A stretch of 64,000 bases of DNA. Source: Fodinibacter sp963730365 (GTDB taxonomy: Bacteria > Actinomycetota > Actinomycetes > Actinomycetales > Dermatophilaceae). The stretch covers positions 124,001-188,000 of the forward strand of contig CAVSRM010000005.1 of assembly GCA_963730365.1 (NCBI GenBank). The letters are read 5' to 3'. Numbering within the stretch: position 1 is the first letter of the stretch; each line of letters begins with the position of its first letter. The notes beneath the pieces were generated by a model. The model saw nothing but the letters and a program-made list of their open reading frames with translations, did not search any database and was not told the origin of the DNA. A program made the position numbers and the translations under genes. This document shows positions 29,101 to 37,520 of this stretch, one piece after another.

Positions 29101-30760
29101 TCCCCTCGAAGCTGGATGCGGCGGCGGCGCCGGTCGCCTGTCGGAACCGGAAGGTCTCCGACCGAGGAGACATCCGCAACAGCGTGACCATCGCCTCGTC
29201 GGGGCGCTCGGCGTCCACCAGGTTCGGCACCCGATCGGCGGCATCGAGCCAGTGCCGCTTGAGGTTGCCCAACAACCCGGCCAGGGCGTTCTCGAAGGCC
29301 GACGACGACCTGAACGGGCGGCTGGCCACGATCGGCAGCACGCCGTACGGTTGGCGACCGATGCGCACGGTGGTCAGCGGGCCGCGGCCGCGAAGGTGCT
29401 CGACGGCATGGGCTCGCACCTGTTCGACCTCGCCCGTGCTGAAGTGCGGGCGCATCAGCTGCTCGAGGAAGTAGCCCCAGGTGGGCGCCCAGAGCGCAGA
29501 GTTCATGTGTCGGGCGGCCACGTCGGACCGGTCCTCGCCGCCGGGAGCGGCCGAGACCAAGGGCACCTCGCCGAGGCCCAGAGCGGCGGTGAACGCCGGG
29601 CCGGCTGCGTCATCCGCGGGCGACCGGTCGGCCGCAGGGTCCAGGAGTGACGGGTCTCCCAGCACACCCGAGGGCGGGGCGGCGTCATCGGTCACGTTGG
29701 TCGGCGTCCCCACCGCGGGATACGCCAGTCCGTCCGTGTAGCCGTGCGATGTCAGGTGAGCGCCCAACGAGTCCGCGGCCTCCGTCGGGTCGAGCGTCCA
29801 GTCGACGCCGACGACCACGAGCAGGTCGAAGCCCGAAGCGACCCCGCCGCCGACGTCGCGGTCCATGAGCTTGACCGCCATCCCGGCCTCGAGGGCGGCA
29901 TCGACGTCGACCATCCAGCGCAGGCCGTCATCGAAGGCCTGCGTGTCCTGCTCGTCGGGCGGCTCGTGCAGCGGATGGGCCGCGTCGTCGGCCGCCGTGA
30001 TGTCGGGCGTCGGTCCCATCTGGAGGTCATCGGCGATGCGCTGGCCCCAGACCCGGGCCACCTCCTTTCCCTTGCGGTAGCCAAGGACCACCCAGCGCTC
30101 CGGCAGCTGGCGGGCAACGGCCGGGCGCGTCCAGGGGGCGGCCTTGAGACCCACCTCGGGGAGCTTGGGCTCGCCGGTGCCGATGTCGGCGAGGTTCGTC
30201 GGCGTGGTGGCGTCGACGAGCCAGCGCGCACGAGGAGGTCGGAAGGCGCGCGCCATCTGCTCCCACACGGCCCGGGTCTCGTCGCTCGTTCCGGTCCATC
30301 GCGTCGTCCAGTAGTCGGTCGCCGCCGCCAGCTCCGCGTCGGTGAGCTCGGGCTCGAAGCTGTGCTGGTGGACTGTGTCGGGGAAGACCCTGACCCAGAG
30401 CTCTGAGTTGCCGTTCATGAAGCGGGTCTCGAGCCGCACCGGCAACATCGCCACCGGCACCGACCCCTCGAGGTCGCCGATGGCCTGCTCGAACGTGCGC
30501 GGCACACGCACCCCGTCGCGGATCCGGTCGATCAGGGCGGTCGCGCTCAGCCGGCCCCGGAGCAGCTCCTCGCGCTTCGTCGACAGCTCGCGCAGGGTGC
30601 CTGCCAGCTCGCGCTGCGCGCCCCGGCCTGCGCCCGTGCGCTCCATCCGCTGCAGCGTCACGGACGTCGTGGCCAGCTCGCGCTCGACGCCCACCAGTTC
30701 CCGGTCGAGGCCGGCCAGCTTCTCGCGAGCCGCGGCCAGTTCCTGACGATCCAGTGGCAT
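26132..30760 (-). CDS. Large-cluster protein E, 1542 residues, N-terminal coiled coil, function unknown
   Basis: A giant cytosolic-looking protein. Residues 1-70 form a heptad-rich coiled coil (LAAAREKLAGLDRELVGVER and onwards). Residues 90-300 are mixed, with a Trp-rich segment (ATDYWTTRWTG; RPPRARWLVD). TVRIGRQPYGVLPIV near residue 470 is a distinctive motif. Long helical stretches rich in Ala, Asp and Arg fill roughly 850-1350. The C-terminal 200 residues contain VLHHTAPLDADAPLCGLVVD and PQAILLATPPDLDAVGWSLD, which I associate with uncharacterised proteins only. ATG 30760 is chosen because it overlaps the upstream stop (TGATG). The open frame continues 218 codons upstream inside the neighbour, but only as shadow. 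Confidence 0.85.
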   Translation of the reverse strand: MPLDRQELAAAREKLAGLDRELVGVERELATTSVTLQRMERTGAGRGAQRELAGTLRELSTKREELLRGRLSATALIDRIRDGVRVPRTFEQAIGDLEGSVPVAMLPVRLETRFMNGNSELWVRVFPDTVHQHSFEPELTDAELAAATDYWTTRWTGTSDETRAVWEQMARAFRPPRARWLVDATTPTNLADIGTGEPKLPEVGLKAAPWTRPAVARQLPERWVVLGYRKGKEVARVWGQRIADDLQMGPTPDITAADDAAHPLHEPPDEQDTQAFDDGLRWMVDVDAALEAGMAVKLMDRDVGGGVASGFDLLVVVGVDWTLDPTEAADSLGAHLTSHGYTDGLAYPAVGTPTNVTDDAAPPSGVLGDPSLLDPAADRSPADDAAGPAFTAALGLGEVPLVSAAPGGEDRSDVAARHMNSALWAPTWGYFLEQLMRPHFSTGEVEQVRAHAVEHLRGRGPLTTVRIGRQPYGVLPIVASRPFRSSSAFENALAGLLGNLKRHWLDAADRVPNLVDAERPDEAMVTLLRMSPRSETFRFRQATGAAAASSFEGMGDVATFQELLAIWLLATVDVRTRPAIVDVTMADETRVVPVPLVAATPSSTDPLDPNYISTTLGRLRTVGGFRQIIGDPSKASTLLDALLRQSAQIELARASYLLAVEAAVADQLIRPDTVPNIEAVVMPREREVHLTVDDGITVEVESAPTPESVVLREGETLLELTGRAVAGVSGRTTMANHLVQLSELDLRRRFSTARFGDFRAALEHLAPLPSQVLDELAAETLDTTSHRLDAWFASLASRRLAASRKASPGGVHIGGYGWVERLRPAGAPVSTGYIHAPSVGHATTAAVLRSGHLARRSGDDAFAVDLSSRRVSLALSILDGVRQGQPIGALLGYRFERGLRDRDVTLAKYILDFRRVAPLATSTDGFDDGRPLEAVAARDVVDGATLAERAQSDANALLSQVGVTGADRSSVTAELEALVDALDAVSDLLVGESVHQAVMGNSERSGAALDALDRQTAPPDVSVVRTPRTGVGVGHRVVLALADAPADGAWAGLVDARSDAEPRLNTWAAAAIGDPGLVRIAASGRRTSPDGTTTDTPLSLTLADLGISAISTVLASVSGGNNRPSELHQRLADACFGLDPTADELHFDEAAPADSPASAIGLAELLEVCQEVYDLIASARPATTSDLLVPTERADDVADAAELARRADRAVAALRRALGTLPAADAAETDDGLRSRLRAAADAGTRGAVPLATSTDGLRSQVEAARADAQQRLERIDSLGADFTRATASNAEQVRFDLSRLQTVFGEGFPVVPVLEPAGRPELATAIAQADTVVGGDPLVVTDWVQRYALVRPAMARLLDVLEHAEARGGALDATQFGIVQLSSRPTDRWVGLPVAEDSAFPASALSVVLHHTAPLDADAPLCGLVVDQWSDTVPNTTETTGLGFHFDAPGVRAPQAILLATPPDLDAVGWSLDALVSTVHEAIDLTHIRAVDADVLAGVGRFLPAGYLTFNLERKAPTFDVWGLLDLGLQLQNVRFAEGDG

Positions 30761-33700
30761 CAGGGCCTCCGTCCGGTGCCGTCCAGCACCTCGTCGCTGT
30801 GCACCGCGACCCGGAAAGTGCGCTGGAACGTGATCGCGGCCATGTGTGCGGCGTTGTCGCCCCACCTCGCCTGGACCGTGCCGCTGGGCGCGAGCGTGCG
30901 CGACACCGACCCCACCGACCCCAGCGAGAGCCACCCTCCCGGCGAGGTGCCCGGGTGGGCCCAGTTGAGGTCCGCCCAGCTCGCCGGCGCCCCGCCACCG
31001 GGACCACCATCCGGCTCGTCGAGGCCGAACCGCGGCTCGGACGGCTGCTCCTGGATGACGAAGAACCACCCCGGGCCGGGCAGGACGTCCTCGACGGTGA
31101 GGTCGAAGCCGACGAAGGTGATGTCCGGAGCGAGCTGGCCGTCGAAGACCGGGAGGACGACCCGGTCCGGATCGGGGTCGAGGGTGCGGTCGGCCAGCGC
31201 GGGTGCGGCGTACACGATCGAGTTCGGGTATCGGCGCAGCAGGTCGCCCCGGACGAGCAGCACGAGCGAGCCCTCGATCTGCCCGACGCTGTTGCCGCCA
31301 AGCCGGCGGGCACCGTTGAACAGGTGGATCGGGCCGATGTCCTCGCCTCCGTCGATCCGGTCCCAGAAGTGGTGGAAGGGCGTCCCGCGGCGATCGGTCG
31401 GGAACTTCCGCCACAGCAGCTCGCGGTTCATCTCGTGGTTGGCACCGACGAGGAATCCCTCGACGAAGCGGGGGTTCGTCTCCATCAGCGTGATCGCGTT
31501 GGCGGGCAGCTTGGCCGCACCCGGGAGGAACCGTTCCTGGTCGTGGGCGGCGAGCGCCGCGTACAGCGGCTCGGGAAGCTGGGGACCGACCATGATCGGC
31601 GCGACGGGCGCGCGCTGCCGGAAGCGATCAGTCGGGAGGTCGACCTCACCGACCCTGAGGCCACCGACGATTCCGATGCGACCCTGGACCCGCGCCTCGA
31701 TGACCTGGTGTGGGTCGACCGCCGCGACCATGGTGGCGCCCAGCCCCGCGAGGTCGAGGGGTGCGGGCTGGGGCACCGTCGACACCACCGAGGCGACGCT
31801 TGCCTTGAGGTGCGCTGTCAGGCCGGTCGAGAGTTCCCTGACCACCGGGGTCGAGACGACCGGCGGGAAGAGCGTCGCACGGGGTCGGGACGGTACCTCC
31901 GTCGCCCCTCCGGACCGGGCTCCTCCCGACCGGGCTCGCGTGACCGCCTCGACGGGGTTGCTCACCCGGTTGCGGTTCCCGGGCAGCCGGACCCGGACGT
32001 TCGGTGCCGCATCCCCGCCGTCGAGCACCCCGTTCGGCAGCCGCCCGAGCACGCGTCCGAGGAGCTCGGGGGCACGAGCGAGCCGGGAGTCGACACGGCC
32101 GAGGTCGAGTGGCTCGTCGAGGTCCAGGCGTGACCCGAGGATCCGGTCACCGTCGTTCGTGATCGCCCACGGCGCGCCGTCGGCGCCGACGCCGAATCCC
32201 ACGAGGTCACGCGTCGTCGCCCGCAGCTCGAGCAGCTCACCGAGTGTGCCGGTCACTGACCGCCCGCCCGAGGGCTCGAGGCCACCGATCTCGGCGACGT
32301 GCTCGTCGAGCAGCACACCGGTGAGCTGAAGGTCGGGCCGGATCGCGCCCGGGGCCGTGACGAGGTCGCCGCCGACCCTGGCCAGGGTGTCGGCTGCCGC
32401 GACCACGGTGCGGCCGAGCTCGGTGCGCAGGGCTGGGCGCAGGTCGAGGGGCTCGACCGTCAGGCCGGAGCCGATCCGGACGCCGCCGAGCAGTGCCGAC
32501 CGGGCGAGTCCGTCGACCTGCCGGTCGAGGTCGAGGACGAGCTCGGCACCGGCGAGGCGAGCGATGGCGGTCAGCTCGATCCCCCCGCCGGCCAGCACGT
32601 GGCCCGCGCCGAGGCGCGCGGCACGGCTCAGCAGGGCGCCTCGGGGGGTCACCCGGCGGCGGAAGGCCACGTCGGTCACCCGACCCGGCACCGTGCTCGC
32701 GCCGATGAGGCGCTCGACGGTCGTGGTGCCGACGACGGTCCTCATCTGGCTCGGTGCCGTGAACCCGAGCAGGACGTCCGGTGCGAGCGGACGCACGTGG
32801 CGCTTCATCACGCGAGCGGAGACGAGCTGGATGAGGCGGGCGAGCTCGAGCGCCGCGTTTGCGGCGATGATGTCGCCCACCTGCTCCCAGGCAGCGTCCA
32901 TGTACCGCTCCTGGTTGGCCTGAACCACTGCGGTTCCCAGGCCGGCGGAGACGCGGTGCCGCGGATCGGTGTTCAGCTCACGGAGCCACCGCGGCGCGCG
33001 GTTGGCCGAGGGGATCTGATGGGTGCGGACATGCCAGCTGCCATAGATCGGCGGAGCGACGTTCTCTGCCGCGAGGACCGATGCCGTGGTGCCCCCGACG
33101 ACGTTCGCCTGCCCGGCATCGAGAGCGGTGGTGAGCGCCTCGACGAGCGCCTGGTGCTCGGGCCCGAGAGATCCGCCGGTACCGACGTCGGGTGAGCGCA
33201 GCGCACCCTCCATGTCGATGACCCCGCCCGCGTCGGGTGCCAGGGGCGGCACGGCGGGGTCCGCGGCGCCGATGAACATCGGCCGGGAACCGACCCCGTC
33301 CGGCAGCTCGATCGGCCGCAGCCGTCGGGCGAGGGACTCGAAGTCTCCGGCAAGGCCGGTCCGGAACTCCCAGTGGTAGTAGAGGGGGAGGCGCACCTCG
33401 GCCGGGGGAGGGGTCGGCCAGGCAGGTCCGGTCGTGGCTGCGGTTGCTTCGGGCAGACCGAGACCCGCCGTGCGCCCCGACTCGAAGGCCGGGACCAGGG
33501 CCGCGATGTAGTCTGTGTTGGTCTCCAGCCGACGTGGGGCCACCAAGCGCGCCACATTGCGGTCGGGATCAGCGGCGAGCTGGTCGGGCACGGCAGAGCC
33601 GTCGTCGATGAGCTGTGCGTGCGCCCACGCCCAGGACTCGCTGAGGTCGGGAAGCTCGGCGGTCGTGTCGGCGGGTGCCGAGATCATCAGCACGGGGAGC

Positions 33701-34095
33701 GGAGTGGCGCTCGAGACCTCGACGGAGACACCCGCCTGCTTCTCCACGACGACGAGCACCAGCCAAGGGCGCAGGCGCTCGTCGGTGCCGGCGCGCGCCG
33801 GTGTGAGCATCCAGGGCAGCCCCGGCTCGTCGAGTTCGAGAGAGGCGAACTGGTTCGGCGGATGATCGACCGTGCGGGACTTCGGCTCGGTACGGACGAT
33901 CGACCGGGTGTCGAGCCCGATGACGTCCCCGGGGCCGTAGAGCTGGAGATCGGCGGCGGCGTCGGGTCCGGCGCCGGTGACCGCCAGGGTGACCGGGAAC
34001 GTCGCCCTCGCCGGCATCGAGCCGTCGTGGCGGTCGACCGTCTCGATCTCGGCGGCGAGTCCGCGGCGGACCCAGGGGAGGAACCGGTAGGTCAC
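30760..34095 (-). CDS. Large-cluster protein D, 1111 residues, function unknown
   Basis: Starts with GTG 34095 overlapping the preceding stop by four bases (MTYRFLPWVRRGLAAEIE). No signal peptide or membrane helix. The first 300 residues look beta-rich (FPVTLAVTGAGPDAAADLQL; RPWLVLVVVEKQAGVSVEV; VRLPLYYHWEFRTGL). The middle (about 380-470) is helical (MDAAWEQVGDIIAANAALEL). The C-terminal third returns to beta-rich sequence, ending with ITFQRTFRVAVHSDEVLDGT. Two Arg/Gly/Ser low-complexity linkers occur near residues 715-725 (ARSGGARSGGATEV). I recognise no family. Size, lack of export signal and coupling suggest a structural subunit, which is inference. Confidence 0.85.
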   Translation of the reverse strand: MTYRFLPWVRRGLAAEIETVDRHDGSMPARATFPVTLAVTGAGPDAAADLQLYGPGDVIGLDTRSIVRTEPKSRTVDHPPNQFASLELDEPGLPWMLTPARAGTDERLRPWLVLVVVEKQAGVSVEVSSATPLPVLMISAPADTTAELPDLSESWAWAHAQLIDDGSAVPDQLAADPDRNVARLVAPRRLETNTDYIAALVPAFESGRTAGLGLPEATAATTGPAWPTPPPAEVRLPLYYHWEFRTGLAGDFESLARRLRPIELPDGVGSRPMFIGAADPAVPPLAPDAGGVIDMEGALRSPDVGTGGSLGPEHQALVEALTTALDAGQANVVGGTTASVLAAENVAPPIYGSWHVRTHQIPSANRAPRWLRELNTDPRHRVSAGLGTAVVQANQERYMDAAWEQVGDIIAANAALELARLIQLVSARVMKRHVRPLAPDVLLGFTAPSQMRTVVGTTTVERLIGASTVPGRVTDVAFRRRVTPRGALLSRAARLGAGHVLAGGGIELTAIARLAGAELVLDLDRQVDGLARSALLGGVRIGSGLTVEPLDLRPALRTELGRTVVAAADTLARVGGDLVTAPGAIRPDLQLTGVLLDEHVAEIGGLEPSGGRSVTGTLGELLELRATTRDLVGFGVGADGAPWAITNDGDRILGSRLDLDEPLDLGRVDSRLARAPELLGRVLGRLPNGVLDGGDAAPNVRVRLPGNRNRVSNPVEAVTRARSGGARSGGATEVPSRPRATLFPPVVSTPVVRELSTGLTAHLKASVASVVSTVPQPAPLDLAGLGATMVAAVDPHQVIEARVQGRIGIVGGLRVGEVDLPTDRFRQRAPVAPIMVGPQLPEPLYAALAAHDQERFLPGAAKLPANAITLMETNPRFVEGFLVGANHEMNRELLWRKFPTDRRGTPFHHFWDRIDGGEDIGPIHLFNGARRLGGNSVGQIEGSLVLLVRGDLLRRYPNSIVYAAPALADRTLDPDPDRVVLPVFDGQLAPDITFVGFDLTVEDVLPGPGWFFVIQEQPSEPRFGLDEPDGGPGGGAPASWADLNWAHPGTSPGGWLSLGSVGSVSRTLAPSGTVQARWGDNAAHMAAITFQRTFRVAVHSDEVLDGTGRRP

Positions 34096-37000
34096 GGCGC
34101 CACCACCTCAGCCACCTCGACGACCAGGGTGGGCCGGCCGGCGGATGCCGCGCTCGCGGCCGCCGCGGTGTAGGTGAGAGGCCTCTCGGCCAGGGCGGTT
34201 GTGGGTGTCCGGGTGTCGGCTGTCACGTAGGGCGCCGCCGTGACCGAGAGGACCACAGCGTCGGAGGGAAGGAGGCGCTGCTTGGCACGCAGCGGCGACT
34301 TGCCGGCGGCGCCGCGGGCGGCCAGGGTCTGGAACAGGGCCTTCGGGACGAGGTGCACGAAGCGCAGCTCCGGCTGCTCGAGGTAGAGCGTCTCCATGTC
34401 CGGCTCGAAGGCGACCTGGCCGCCGCCCACCCGGTAGTCGTCGCTCGAGACGGAGATGCCTGCCGGGAACTGCTCGAAGCTCGGGGTGGAGAGCTTCTGC
34501 TCCTCGGTGAGATCGAGGTACTCCCCTCGGGCGAAGTGCTCGGTGTGGCGCCGCGGGGGCTGGGTGGGTCCCGCGCCGATCGCCACACCGCTGATGTCGA
34601 ACCGGGTGCCGTCGGACGGTCGCGAGTTGCCGACGCGGGTGATGTCGGTCTGCAGGGGGACGACCCGCTGGATGACGGACACCTCACCGAGCGGGTGGGC
34701 GAGGATCGCGTCGGTGGTCGGCTGGGACAGGGTCACCAGCGACTCACCACCGGCCGGCATCTGCGCGAGCCAGTTCTCGGGCTTCTCGAGGGCGGCGACG
34801 ATCTGCGGACGGATCTCGACGCTCGGGAGCGGCGTCGCCGGGGCGCTGCCCCACTCGACCTCCACGTCGATGTCGACGTCGAAGAAGAGCAGCGAGATCG
34901 ACGCGTGCCCGGCGACGATCCAGTGGCCCGGGCCGGACACGATGCCCCGGACCGCGATCGACGCCAGGCTGATCGAGCGGTACTTGATGGACGCGCCGAC
35001 CCGGAACTCGATCTCGAAGTGGAACGTCGGCTGGAAGATGAAGAGGGCGTCGAAGCCGAGGTAGGCATCGACCCGGAACCCAGCCGCCGCCGCGACGAGG
35101 GACGCCTCGGCCCCGATCTGGAAGCTGTTCGACGTCACCGCGGTGTAGCCGACGATCCGCACCGTGACGATGTCGTACTCGAGCTGTATCCCCAGCCGGG
35201 TCTGTTCCGGCACCCCGGGCGGGATGTCGGTGAACCGGGGGTGGAAGCCCCCGACCGCCATGAGGAAGGAGGGCTGCGACCCGAAGCTCGCCCGCACGGT
35301 GAGCGACCCGGTGATGGGCAGGCCGGCGACGTGGGAGTCGCGCAGGGCCGCGTCGATCGCCAGGGTCTTCTCGCGCACCTCGTAGCTGCCGATGATGTCG
35401 ATGATGAGCCTGATGAGCTCGGGGGTGCCGGTGCCGAGGTCGGGCGGGACCTGCACCTTGAGCTGGCCGAGGAGGACGATCCGGGTGAGCTGTGGCGTGG
35501 CGCCCGGAGAGTTGAGCACGTCGTCGAACTGGAGGATCAGCCCGATGCTGATCGTGATGATGGGCGGGGTGCTCCAGCCGAGCTTGAGCACCGGCCCAAC
35601 AGTCAGCGCTCCCGGCGTGATGGGGAACACCGCCCGTAGGTCGCCGAGCAGTTCGGGGGCTCGAGCCACCGGATCCGACGGGAAGAGAACGTTGTCGAGC
35701 ACCCCGGTTCGCATCCCGGCCTGGAGCGCGTCCGTCGAGATGCCGTGCTGGAGGCCGATGACCCCGCCCACCCCGTTCAGGGTGAAACCGAAGCCGAGCT
35801 GCACGGCGGAGAACTCGGTGAAGACGAGGAGGAGGAGGGCCCAGCCCTCCTCACCGTCGGGCAGCTCGGTGGTGAGGATGCCGATCGCCTTGATCGACAC
35901 CGGGCCCAGCGCGAGCTCGAGGACCCCGGCGTACTCGTGGCGTTCCGGGGCGAAGTAGAGGTAGCCGCCTCCCTTGACGACCCCGGCGTCGAGGACGAAG
36001 CCGAGCCCGGACGGGGGTTTGAAGTCGAATCCCAGGTTCGCGACCTCGAGGTTGGCGCCGGAGTCGGGGAAGCTGAGGTCGGCGATGATGCCCATCCGCT
36101 CGACGGCGACGGCGAAGGGGCCGAGCTGGGCGCCGATCGCACCGGAGGCCTCGAGCTCGAACCGGCCGTCGCTGAAGCCGAGCGCCAGGTGGAGCGTCGA
36201 GACGGTGAGGCCGCCAAGGCGGAGGTCCACCGGCACGTCGACCTCGATACCGACCCCGCCGCGGAAGTACAGGCCCTCCGACATCGTCCAGCCGGCCTCG
36301 ACATCGGCCTGGATGACGAGTCCCTCGCCGAGCAGGCCGCCGATGAAGCCGTCGGCGCCGTCGAGGGTGATGACGACGCGGCCGCCTTCCAACGCGACCG
36401 AGACCTCGAAGTCCGCGCTCGCGGTGCCGCTGACCACGTCCCATGTCATGTCGGCAGCGAACCGGGCGCTGATCTCATCCGCCTCGAGCCGTGGTCCGCC
36501 GGTCACGCCGAGCAGGATGACGGGGTCGCCGCCCGGGCCGTTCGACCGGGTGAAGGCGACCCCGACCTCGCCCTGTACGGGCACGGAGGTGGGTTGGGCG
36601 CTGATCTCGAGCGGAGGCGCGATCGTCAGGACAGCGCCGGCGTCCAGCGAGGCAGCGATCTCGATCGTGACGCTCCATCCGCCGCCGAGGTCGACGGTGC
36701 GGTCCACTCCGGCACCGGTGCCGAACACGAACTCCGCTTCGATCGGTTGGGGGTCGAGGTCGGATCGGTGGCGGATGTCGGCAACGATGGTCTCTACGAC
36801 GGGGTCTCCGCCGGACCGATCGATGACGGCGAAGACCCCGACCGCGTCGAGCAGCCGCTGGAGGCCGAACATGACGCGCTCTGCGTCGAGGTCGTCGGTG
36901 CCCCATCCGTAGACATCGGTCAGCAGGGTGGACGGATCGGACAGCAGGTCGGGGAGGCGGTCGAGGCGAAGCTGGTGCCGGAAGGCCGCGGGCCGGTTCG

Positions 37001-37520
37001 GGTCGGTGCTGTCGGGTCGCTCGACGGCGCGGTCCGCGAGACCGAGCAGGTAGAGAGCCGCGAGCACGGCCTGGTGTTCACGGTCCAGGTAGGTGACGAC
37101 GAGGTAGCCGAGCAGGCGGTCCGGAAGCTCCGAGGCGAACGCCGCGAGGTCGGCCGGGTCGAGGGTGGCGACGAGGGCTGTGGCCTGGCCGAGCTCGGTC
37201 CCCACGGCGTCGACCGCGACGAACACCGCACGCACGACATCGGCCAGGTCCACCCCCGCCGAGACGACCGCGCCGACATCATCGCCGTCGATGGCGTCGG
37301 CGAGGGCGGTCAGGGTGGTCGGCAGTCCGGTCACGGCGGTGACGGCGTCGTCGAGCGCGTCGACCGTGGAGGGTCGGGCCCAGAACGCGTCGGGAAGGTC
37401 GAGCCCGAGGTCGGCCAGGAGCTCCCGGGCACCGTCCTGGGTCTGGAAGGACTCCCCGAGCGGCTCGAGGATGCGTCCGAGCGTCTGGCCGACGACTTCG
37501 AGGGTGCCCGGTGAGCTCAT
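34092..37520 (-). CDS. Large-cluster protein C, DUF6603-type, 1142 residues
   Basis: Residues 1-245 are predominantly helical. From about 260 to 950 the protein is a long run of alternating hydrophobic beta strands and Gly/Asp turns (FRGGVGIEVDVPVDLRLGGL; LALGFSDGRFELEASGAIGA; VKGGGYLYFAPERHEYAGVL). This includes FSAVQLGFGFTLNGVGGVIG and LQHGISTDALQAG, which I associate with DUF6603, a domain of unknown function. The C-terminal 190 residues differ, being polar. No signal peptide. The strand pattern resembles elongated beta-solenoid or beta-barrel-like lipid-handling proteins, but that is only impression. ATG 37520 overlaps the carboxypeptidase stop by four bases. Confidence 0.85.
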   Translation of the reverse strand: MSSPGTLEVVGQTLGRILEPLGESFQTQDGARELLADLGLDLPDAFWARPSTVDALDDAVTAVTGLPTTLTALADAIDGDDVGAVVSAGVDLADVVRAVFVAVDAVGTELGQATALVATLDPADLAAFASELPDRLLGYLVVTYLDREHQAVLAALYLLGLADRAVERPDSTDPNRPAAFRHQLRLDRLPDLLSDPSTLLTDVYGWGTDDLDAERVMFGLQRLLDAVGVFAVIDRSGGDPVVETIVADIRHRSDLDPQPIEAEFVFGTGAGVDRTVDLGGGWSVTIEIAASLDAGAVLTIAPPLEISAQPTSVPVQGEVGVAFTRSNGPGGDPVILLGVTGGPRLEADEISARFAADMTWDVVSGTASADFEVSVALEGGRVVITLDGADGFIGGLLGEGLVIQADVEAGWTMSEGLYFRGGVGIEVDVPVDLRLGGLTVSTLHLALGFSDGRFELEASGAIGAQLGPFAVAVERMGIIADLSFPDSGANLEVANLGFDFKPPSGLGFVLDAGVVKGGGYLYFAPERHEYAGVLELALGPVSIKAIGILTTELPDGEEGWALLLLVFTEFSAVQLGFGFTLNGVGGVIGLQHGISTDALQAGMRTGVLDNVLFPSDPVARAPELLGDLRAVFPITPGALTVGPVLKLGWSTPPIITISIGLILQFDDVLNSPGATPQLTRIVLLGQLKVQVPPDLGTGTPELIRLIIDIIGSYEVREKTLAIDAALRDSHVAGLPITGSLTVRASFGSQPSFLMAVGGFHPRFTDIPPGVPEQTRLGIQLEYDIVTVRIVGYTAVTSNSFQIGAEASLVAAAAGFRVDAYLGFDALFIFQPTFHFEIEFRVGASIKYRSISLASIAVRGIVSGPGHWIVAGHASISLLFFDVDIDVEVEWGSAPATPLPSVEIRPQIVAALEKPENWLAQMPAGGESLVTLSQPTTDAILAHPLGEVSVIQRVVPLQTDITRVGNSRPSDGTRFDISGVAIGAGPTQPPRRHTEHFARGEYLDLTEEQKLSTPSFEQFPAGISVSSDDYRVGGGQVAFEPDMETLYLEQPELRFVHLVPKALFQTLAARGAAGKSPLRAKQRLLPSDAVVLSVTAAPYVTADTRTPTTALAERPLTYTAAAASAASAGRPTLVVEVAEVVAP

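Noticed and set aside
35745..37514. 589-codon plus-strand frame opposite the DUF6603-type gene
   Set aside because: Shadow sequence dominated by Glu/Asp/Gly/Arg. The minus-strand gene has coupled starts on both sides.
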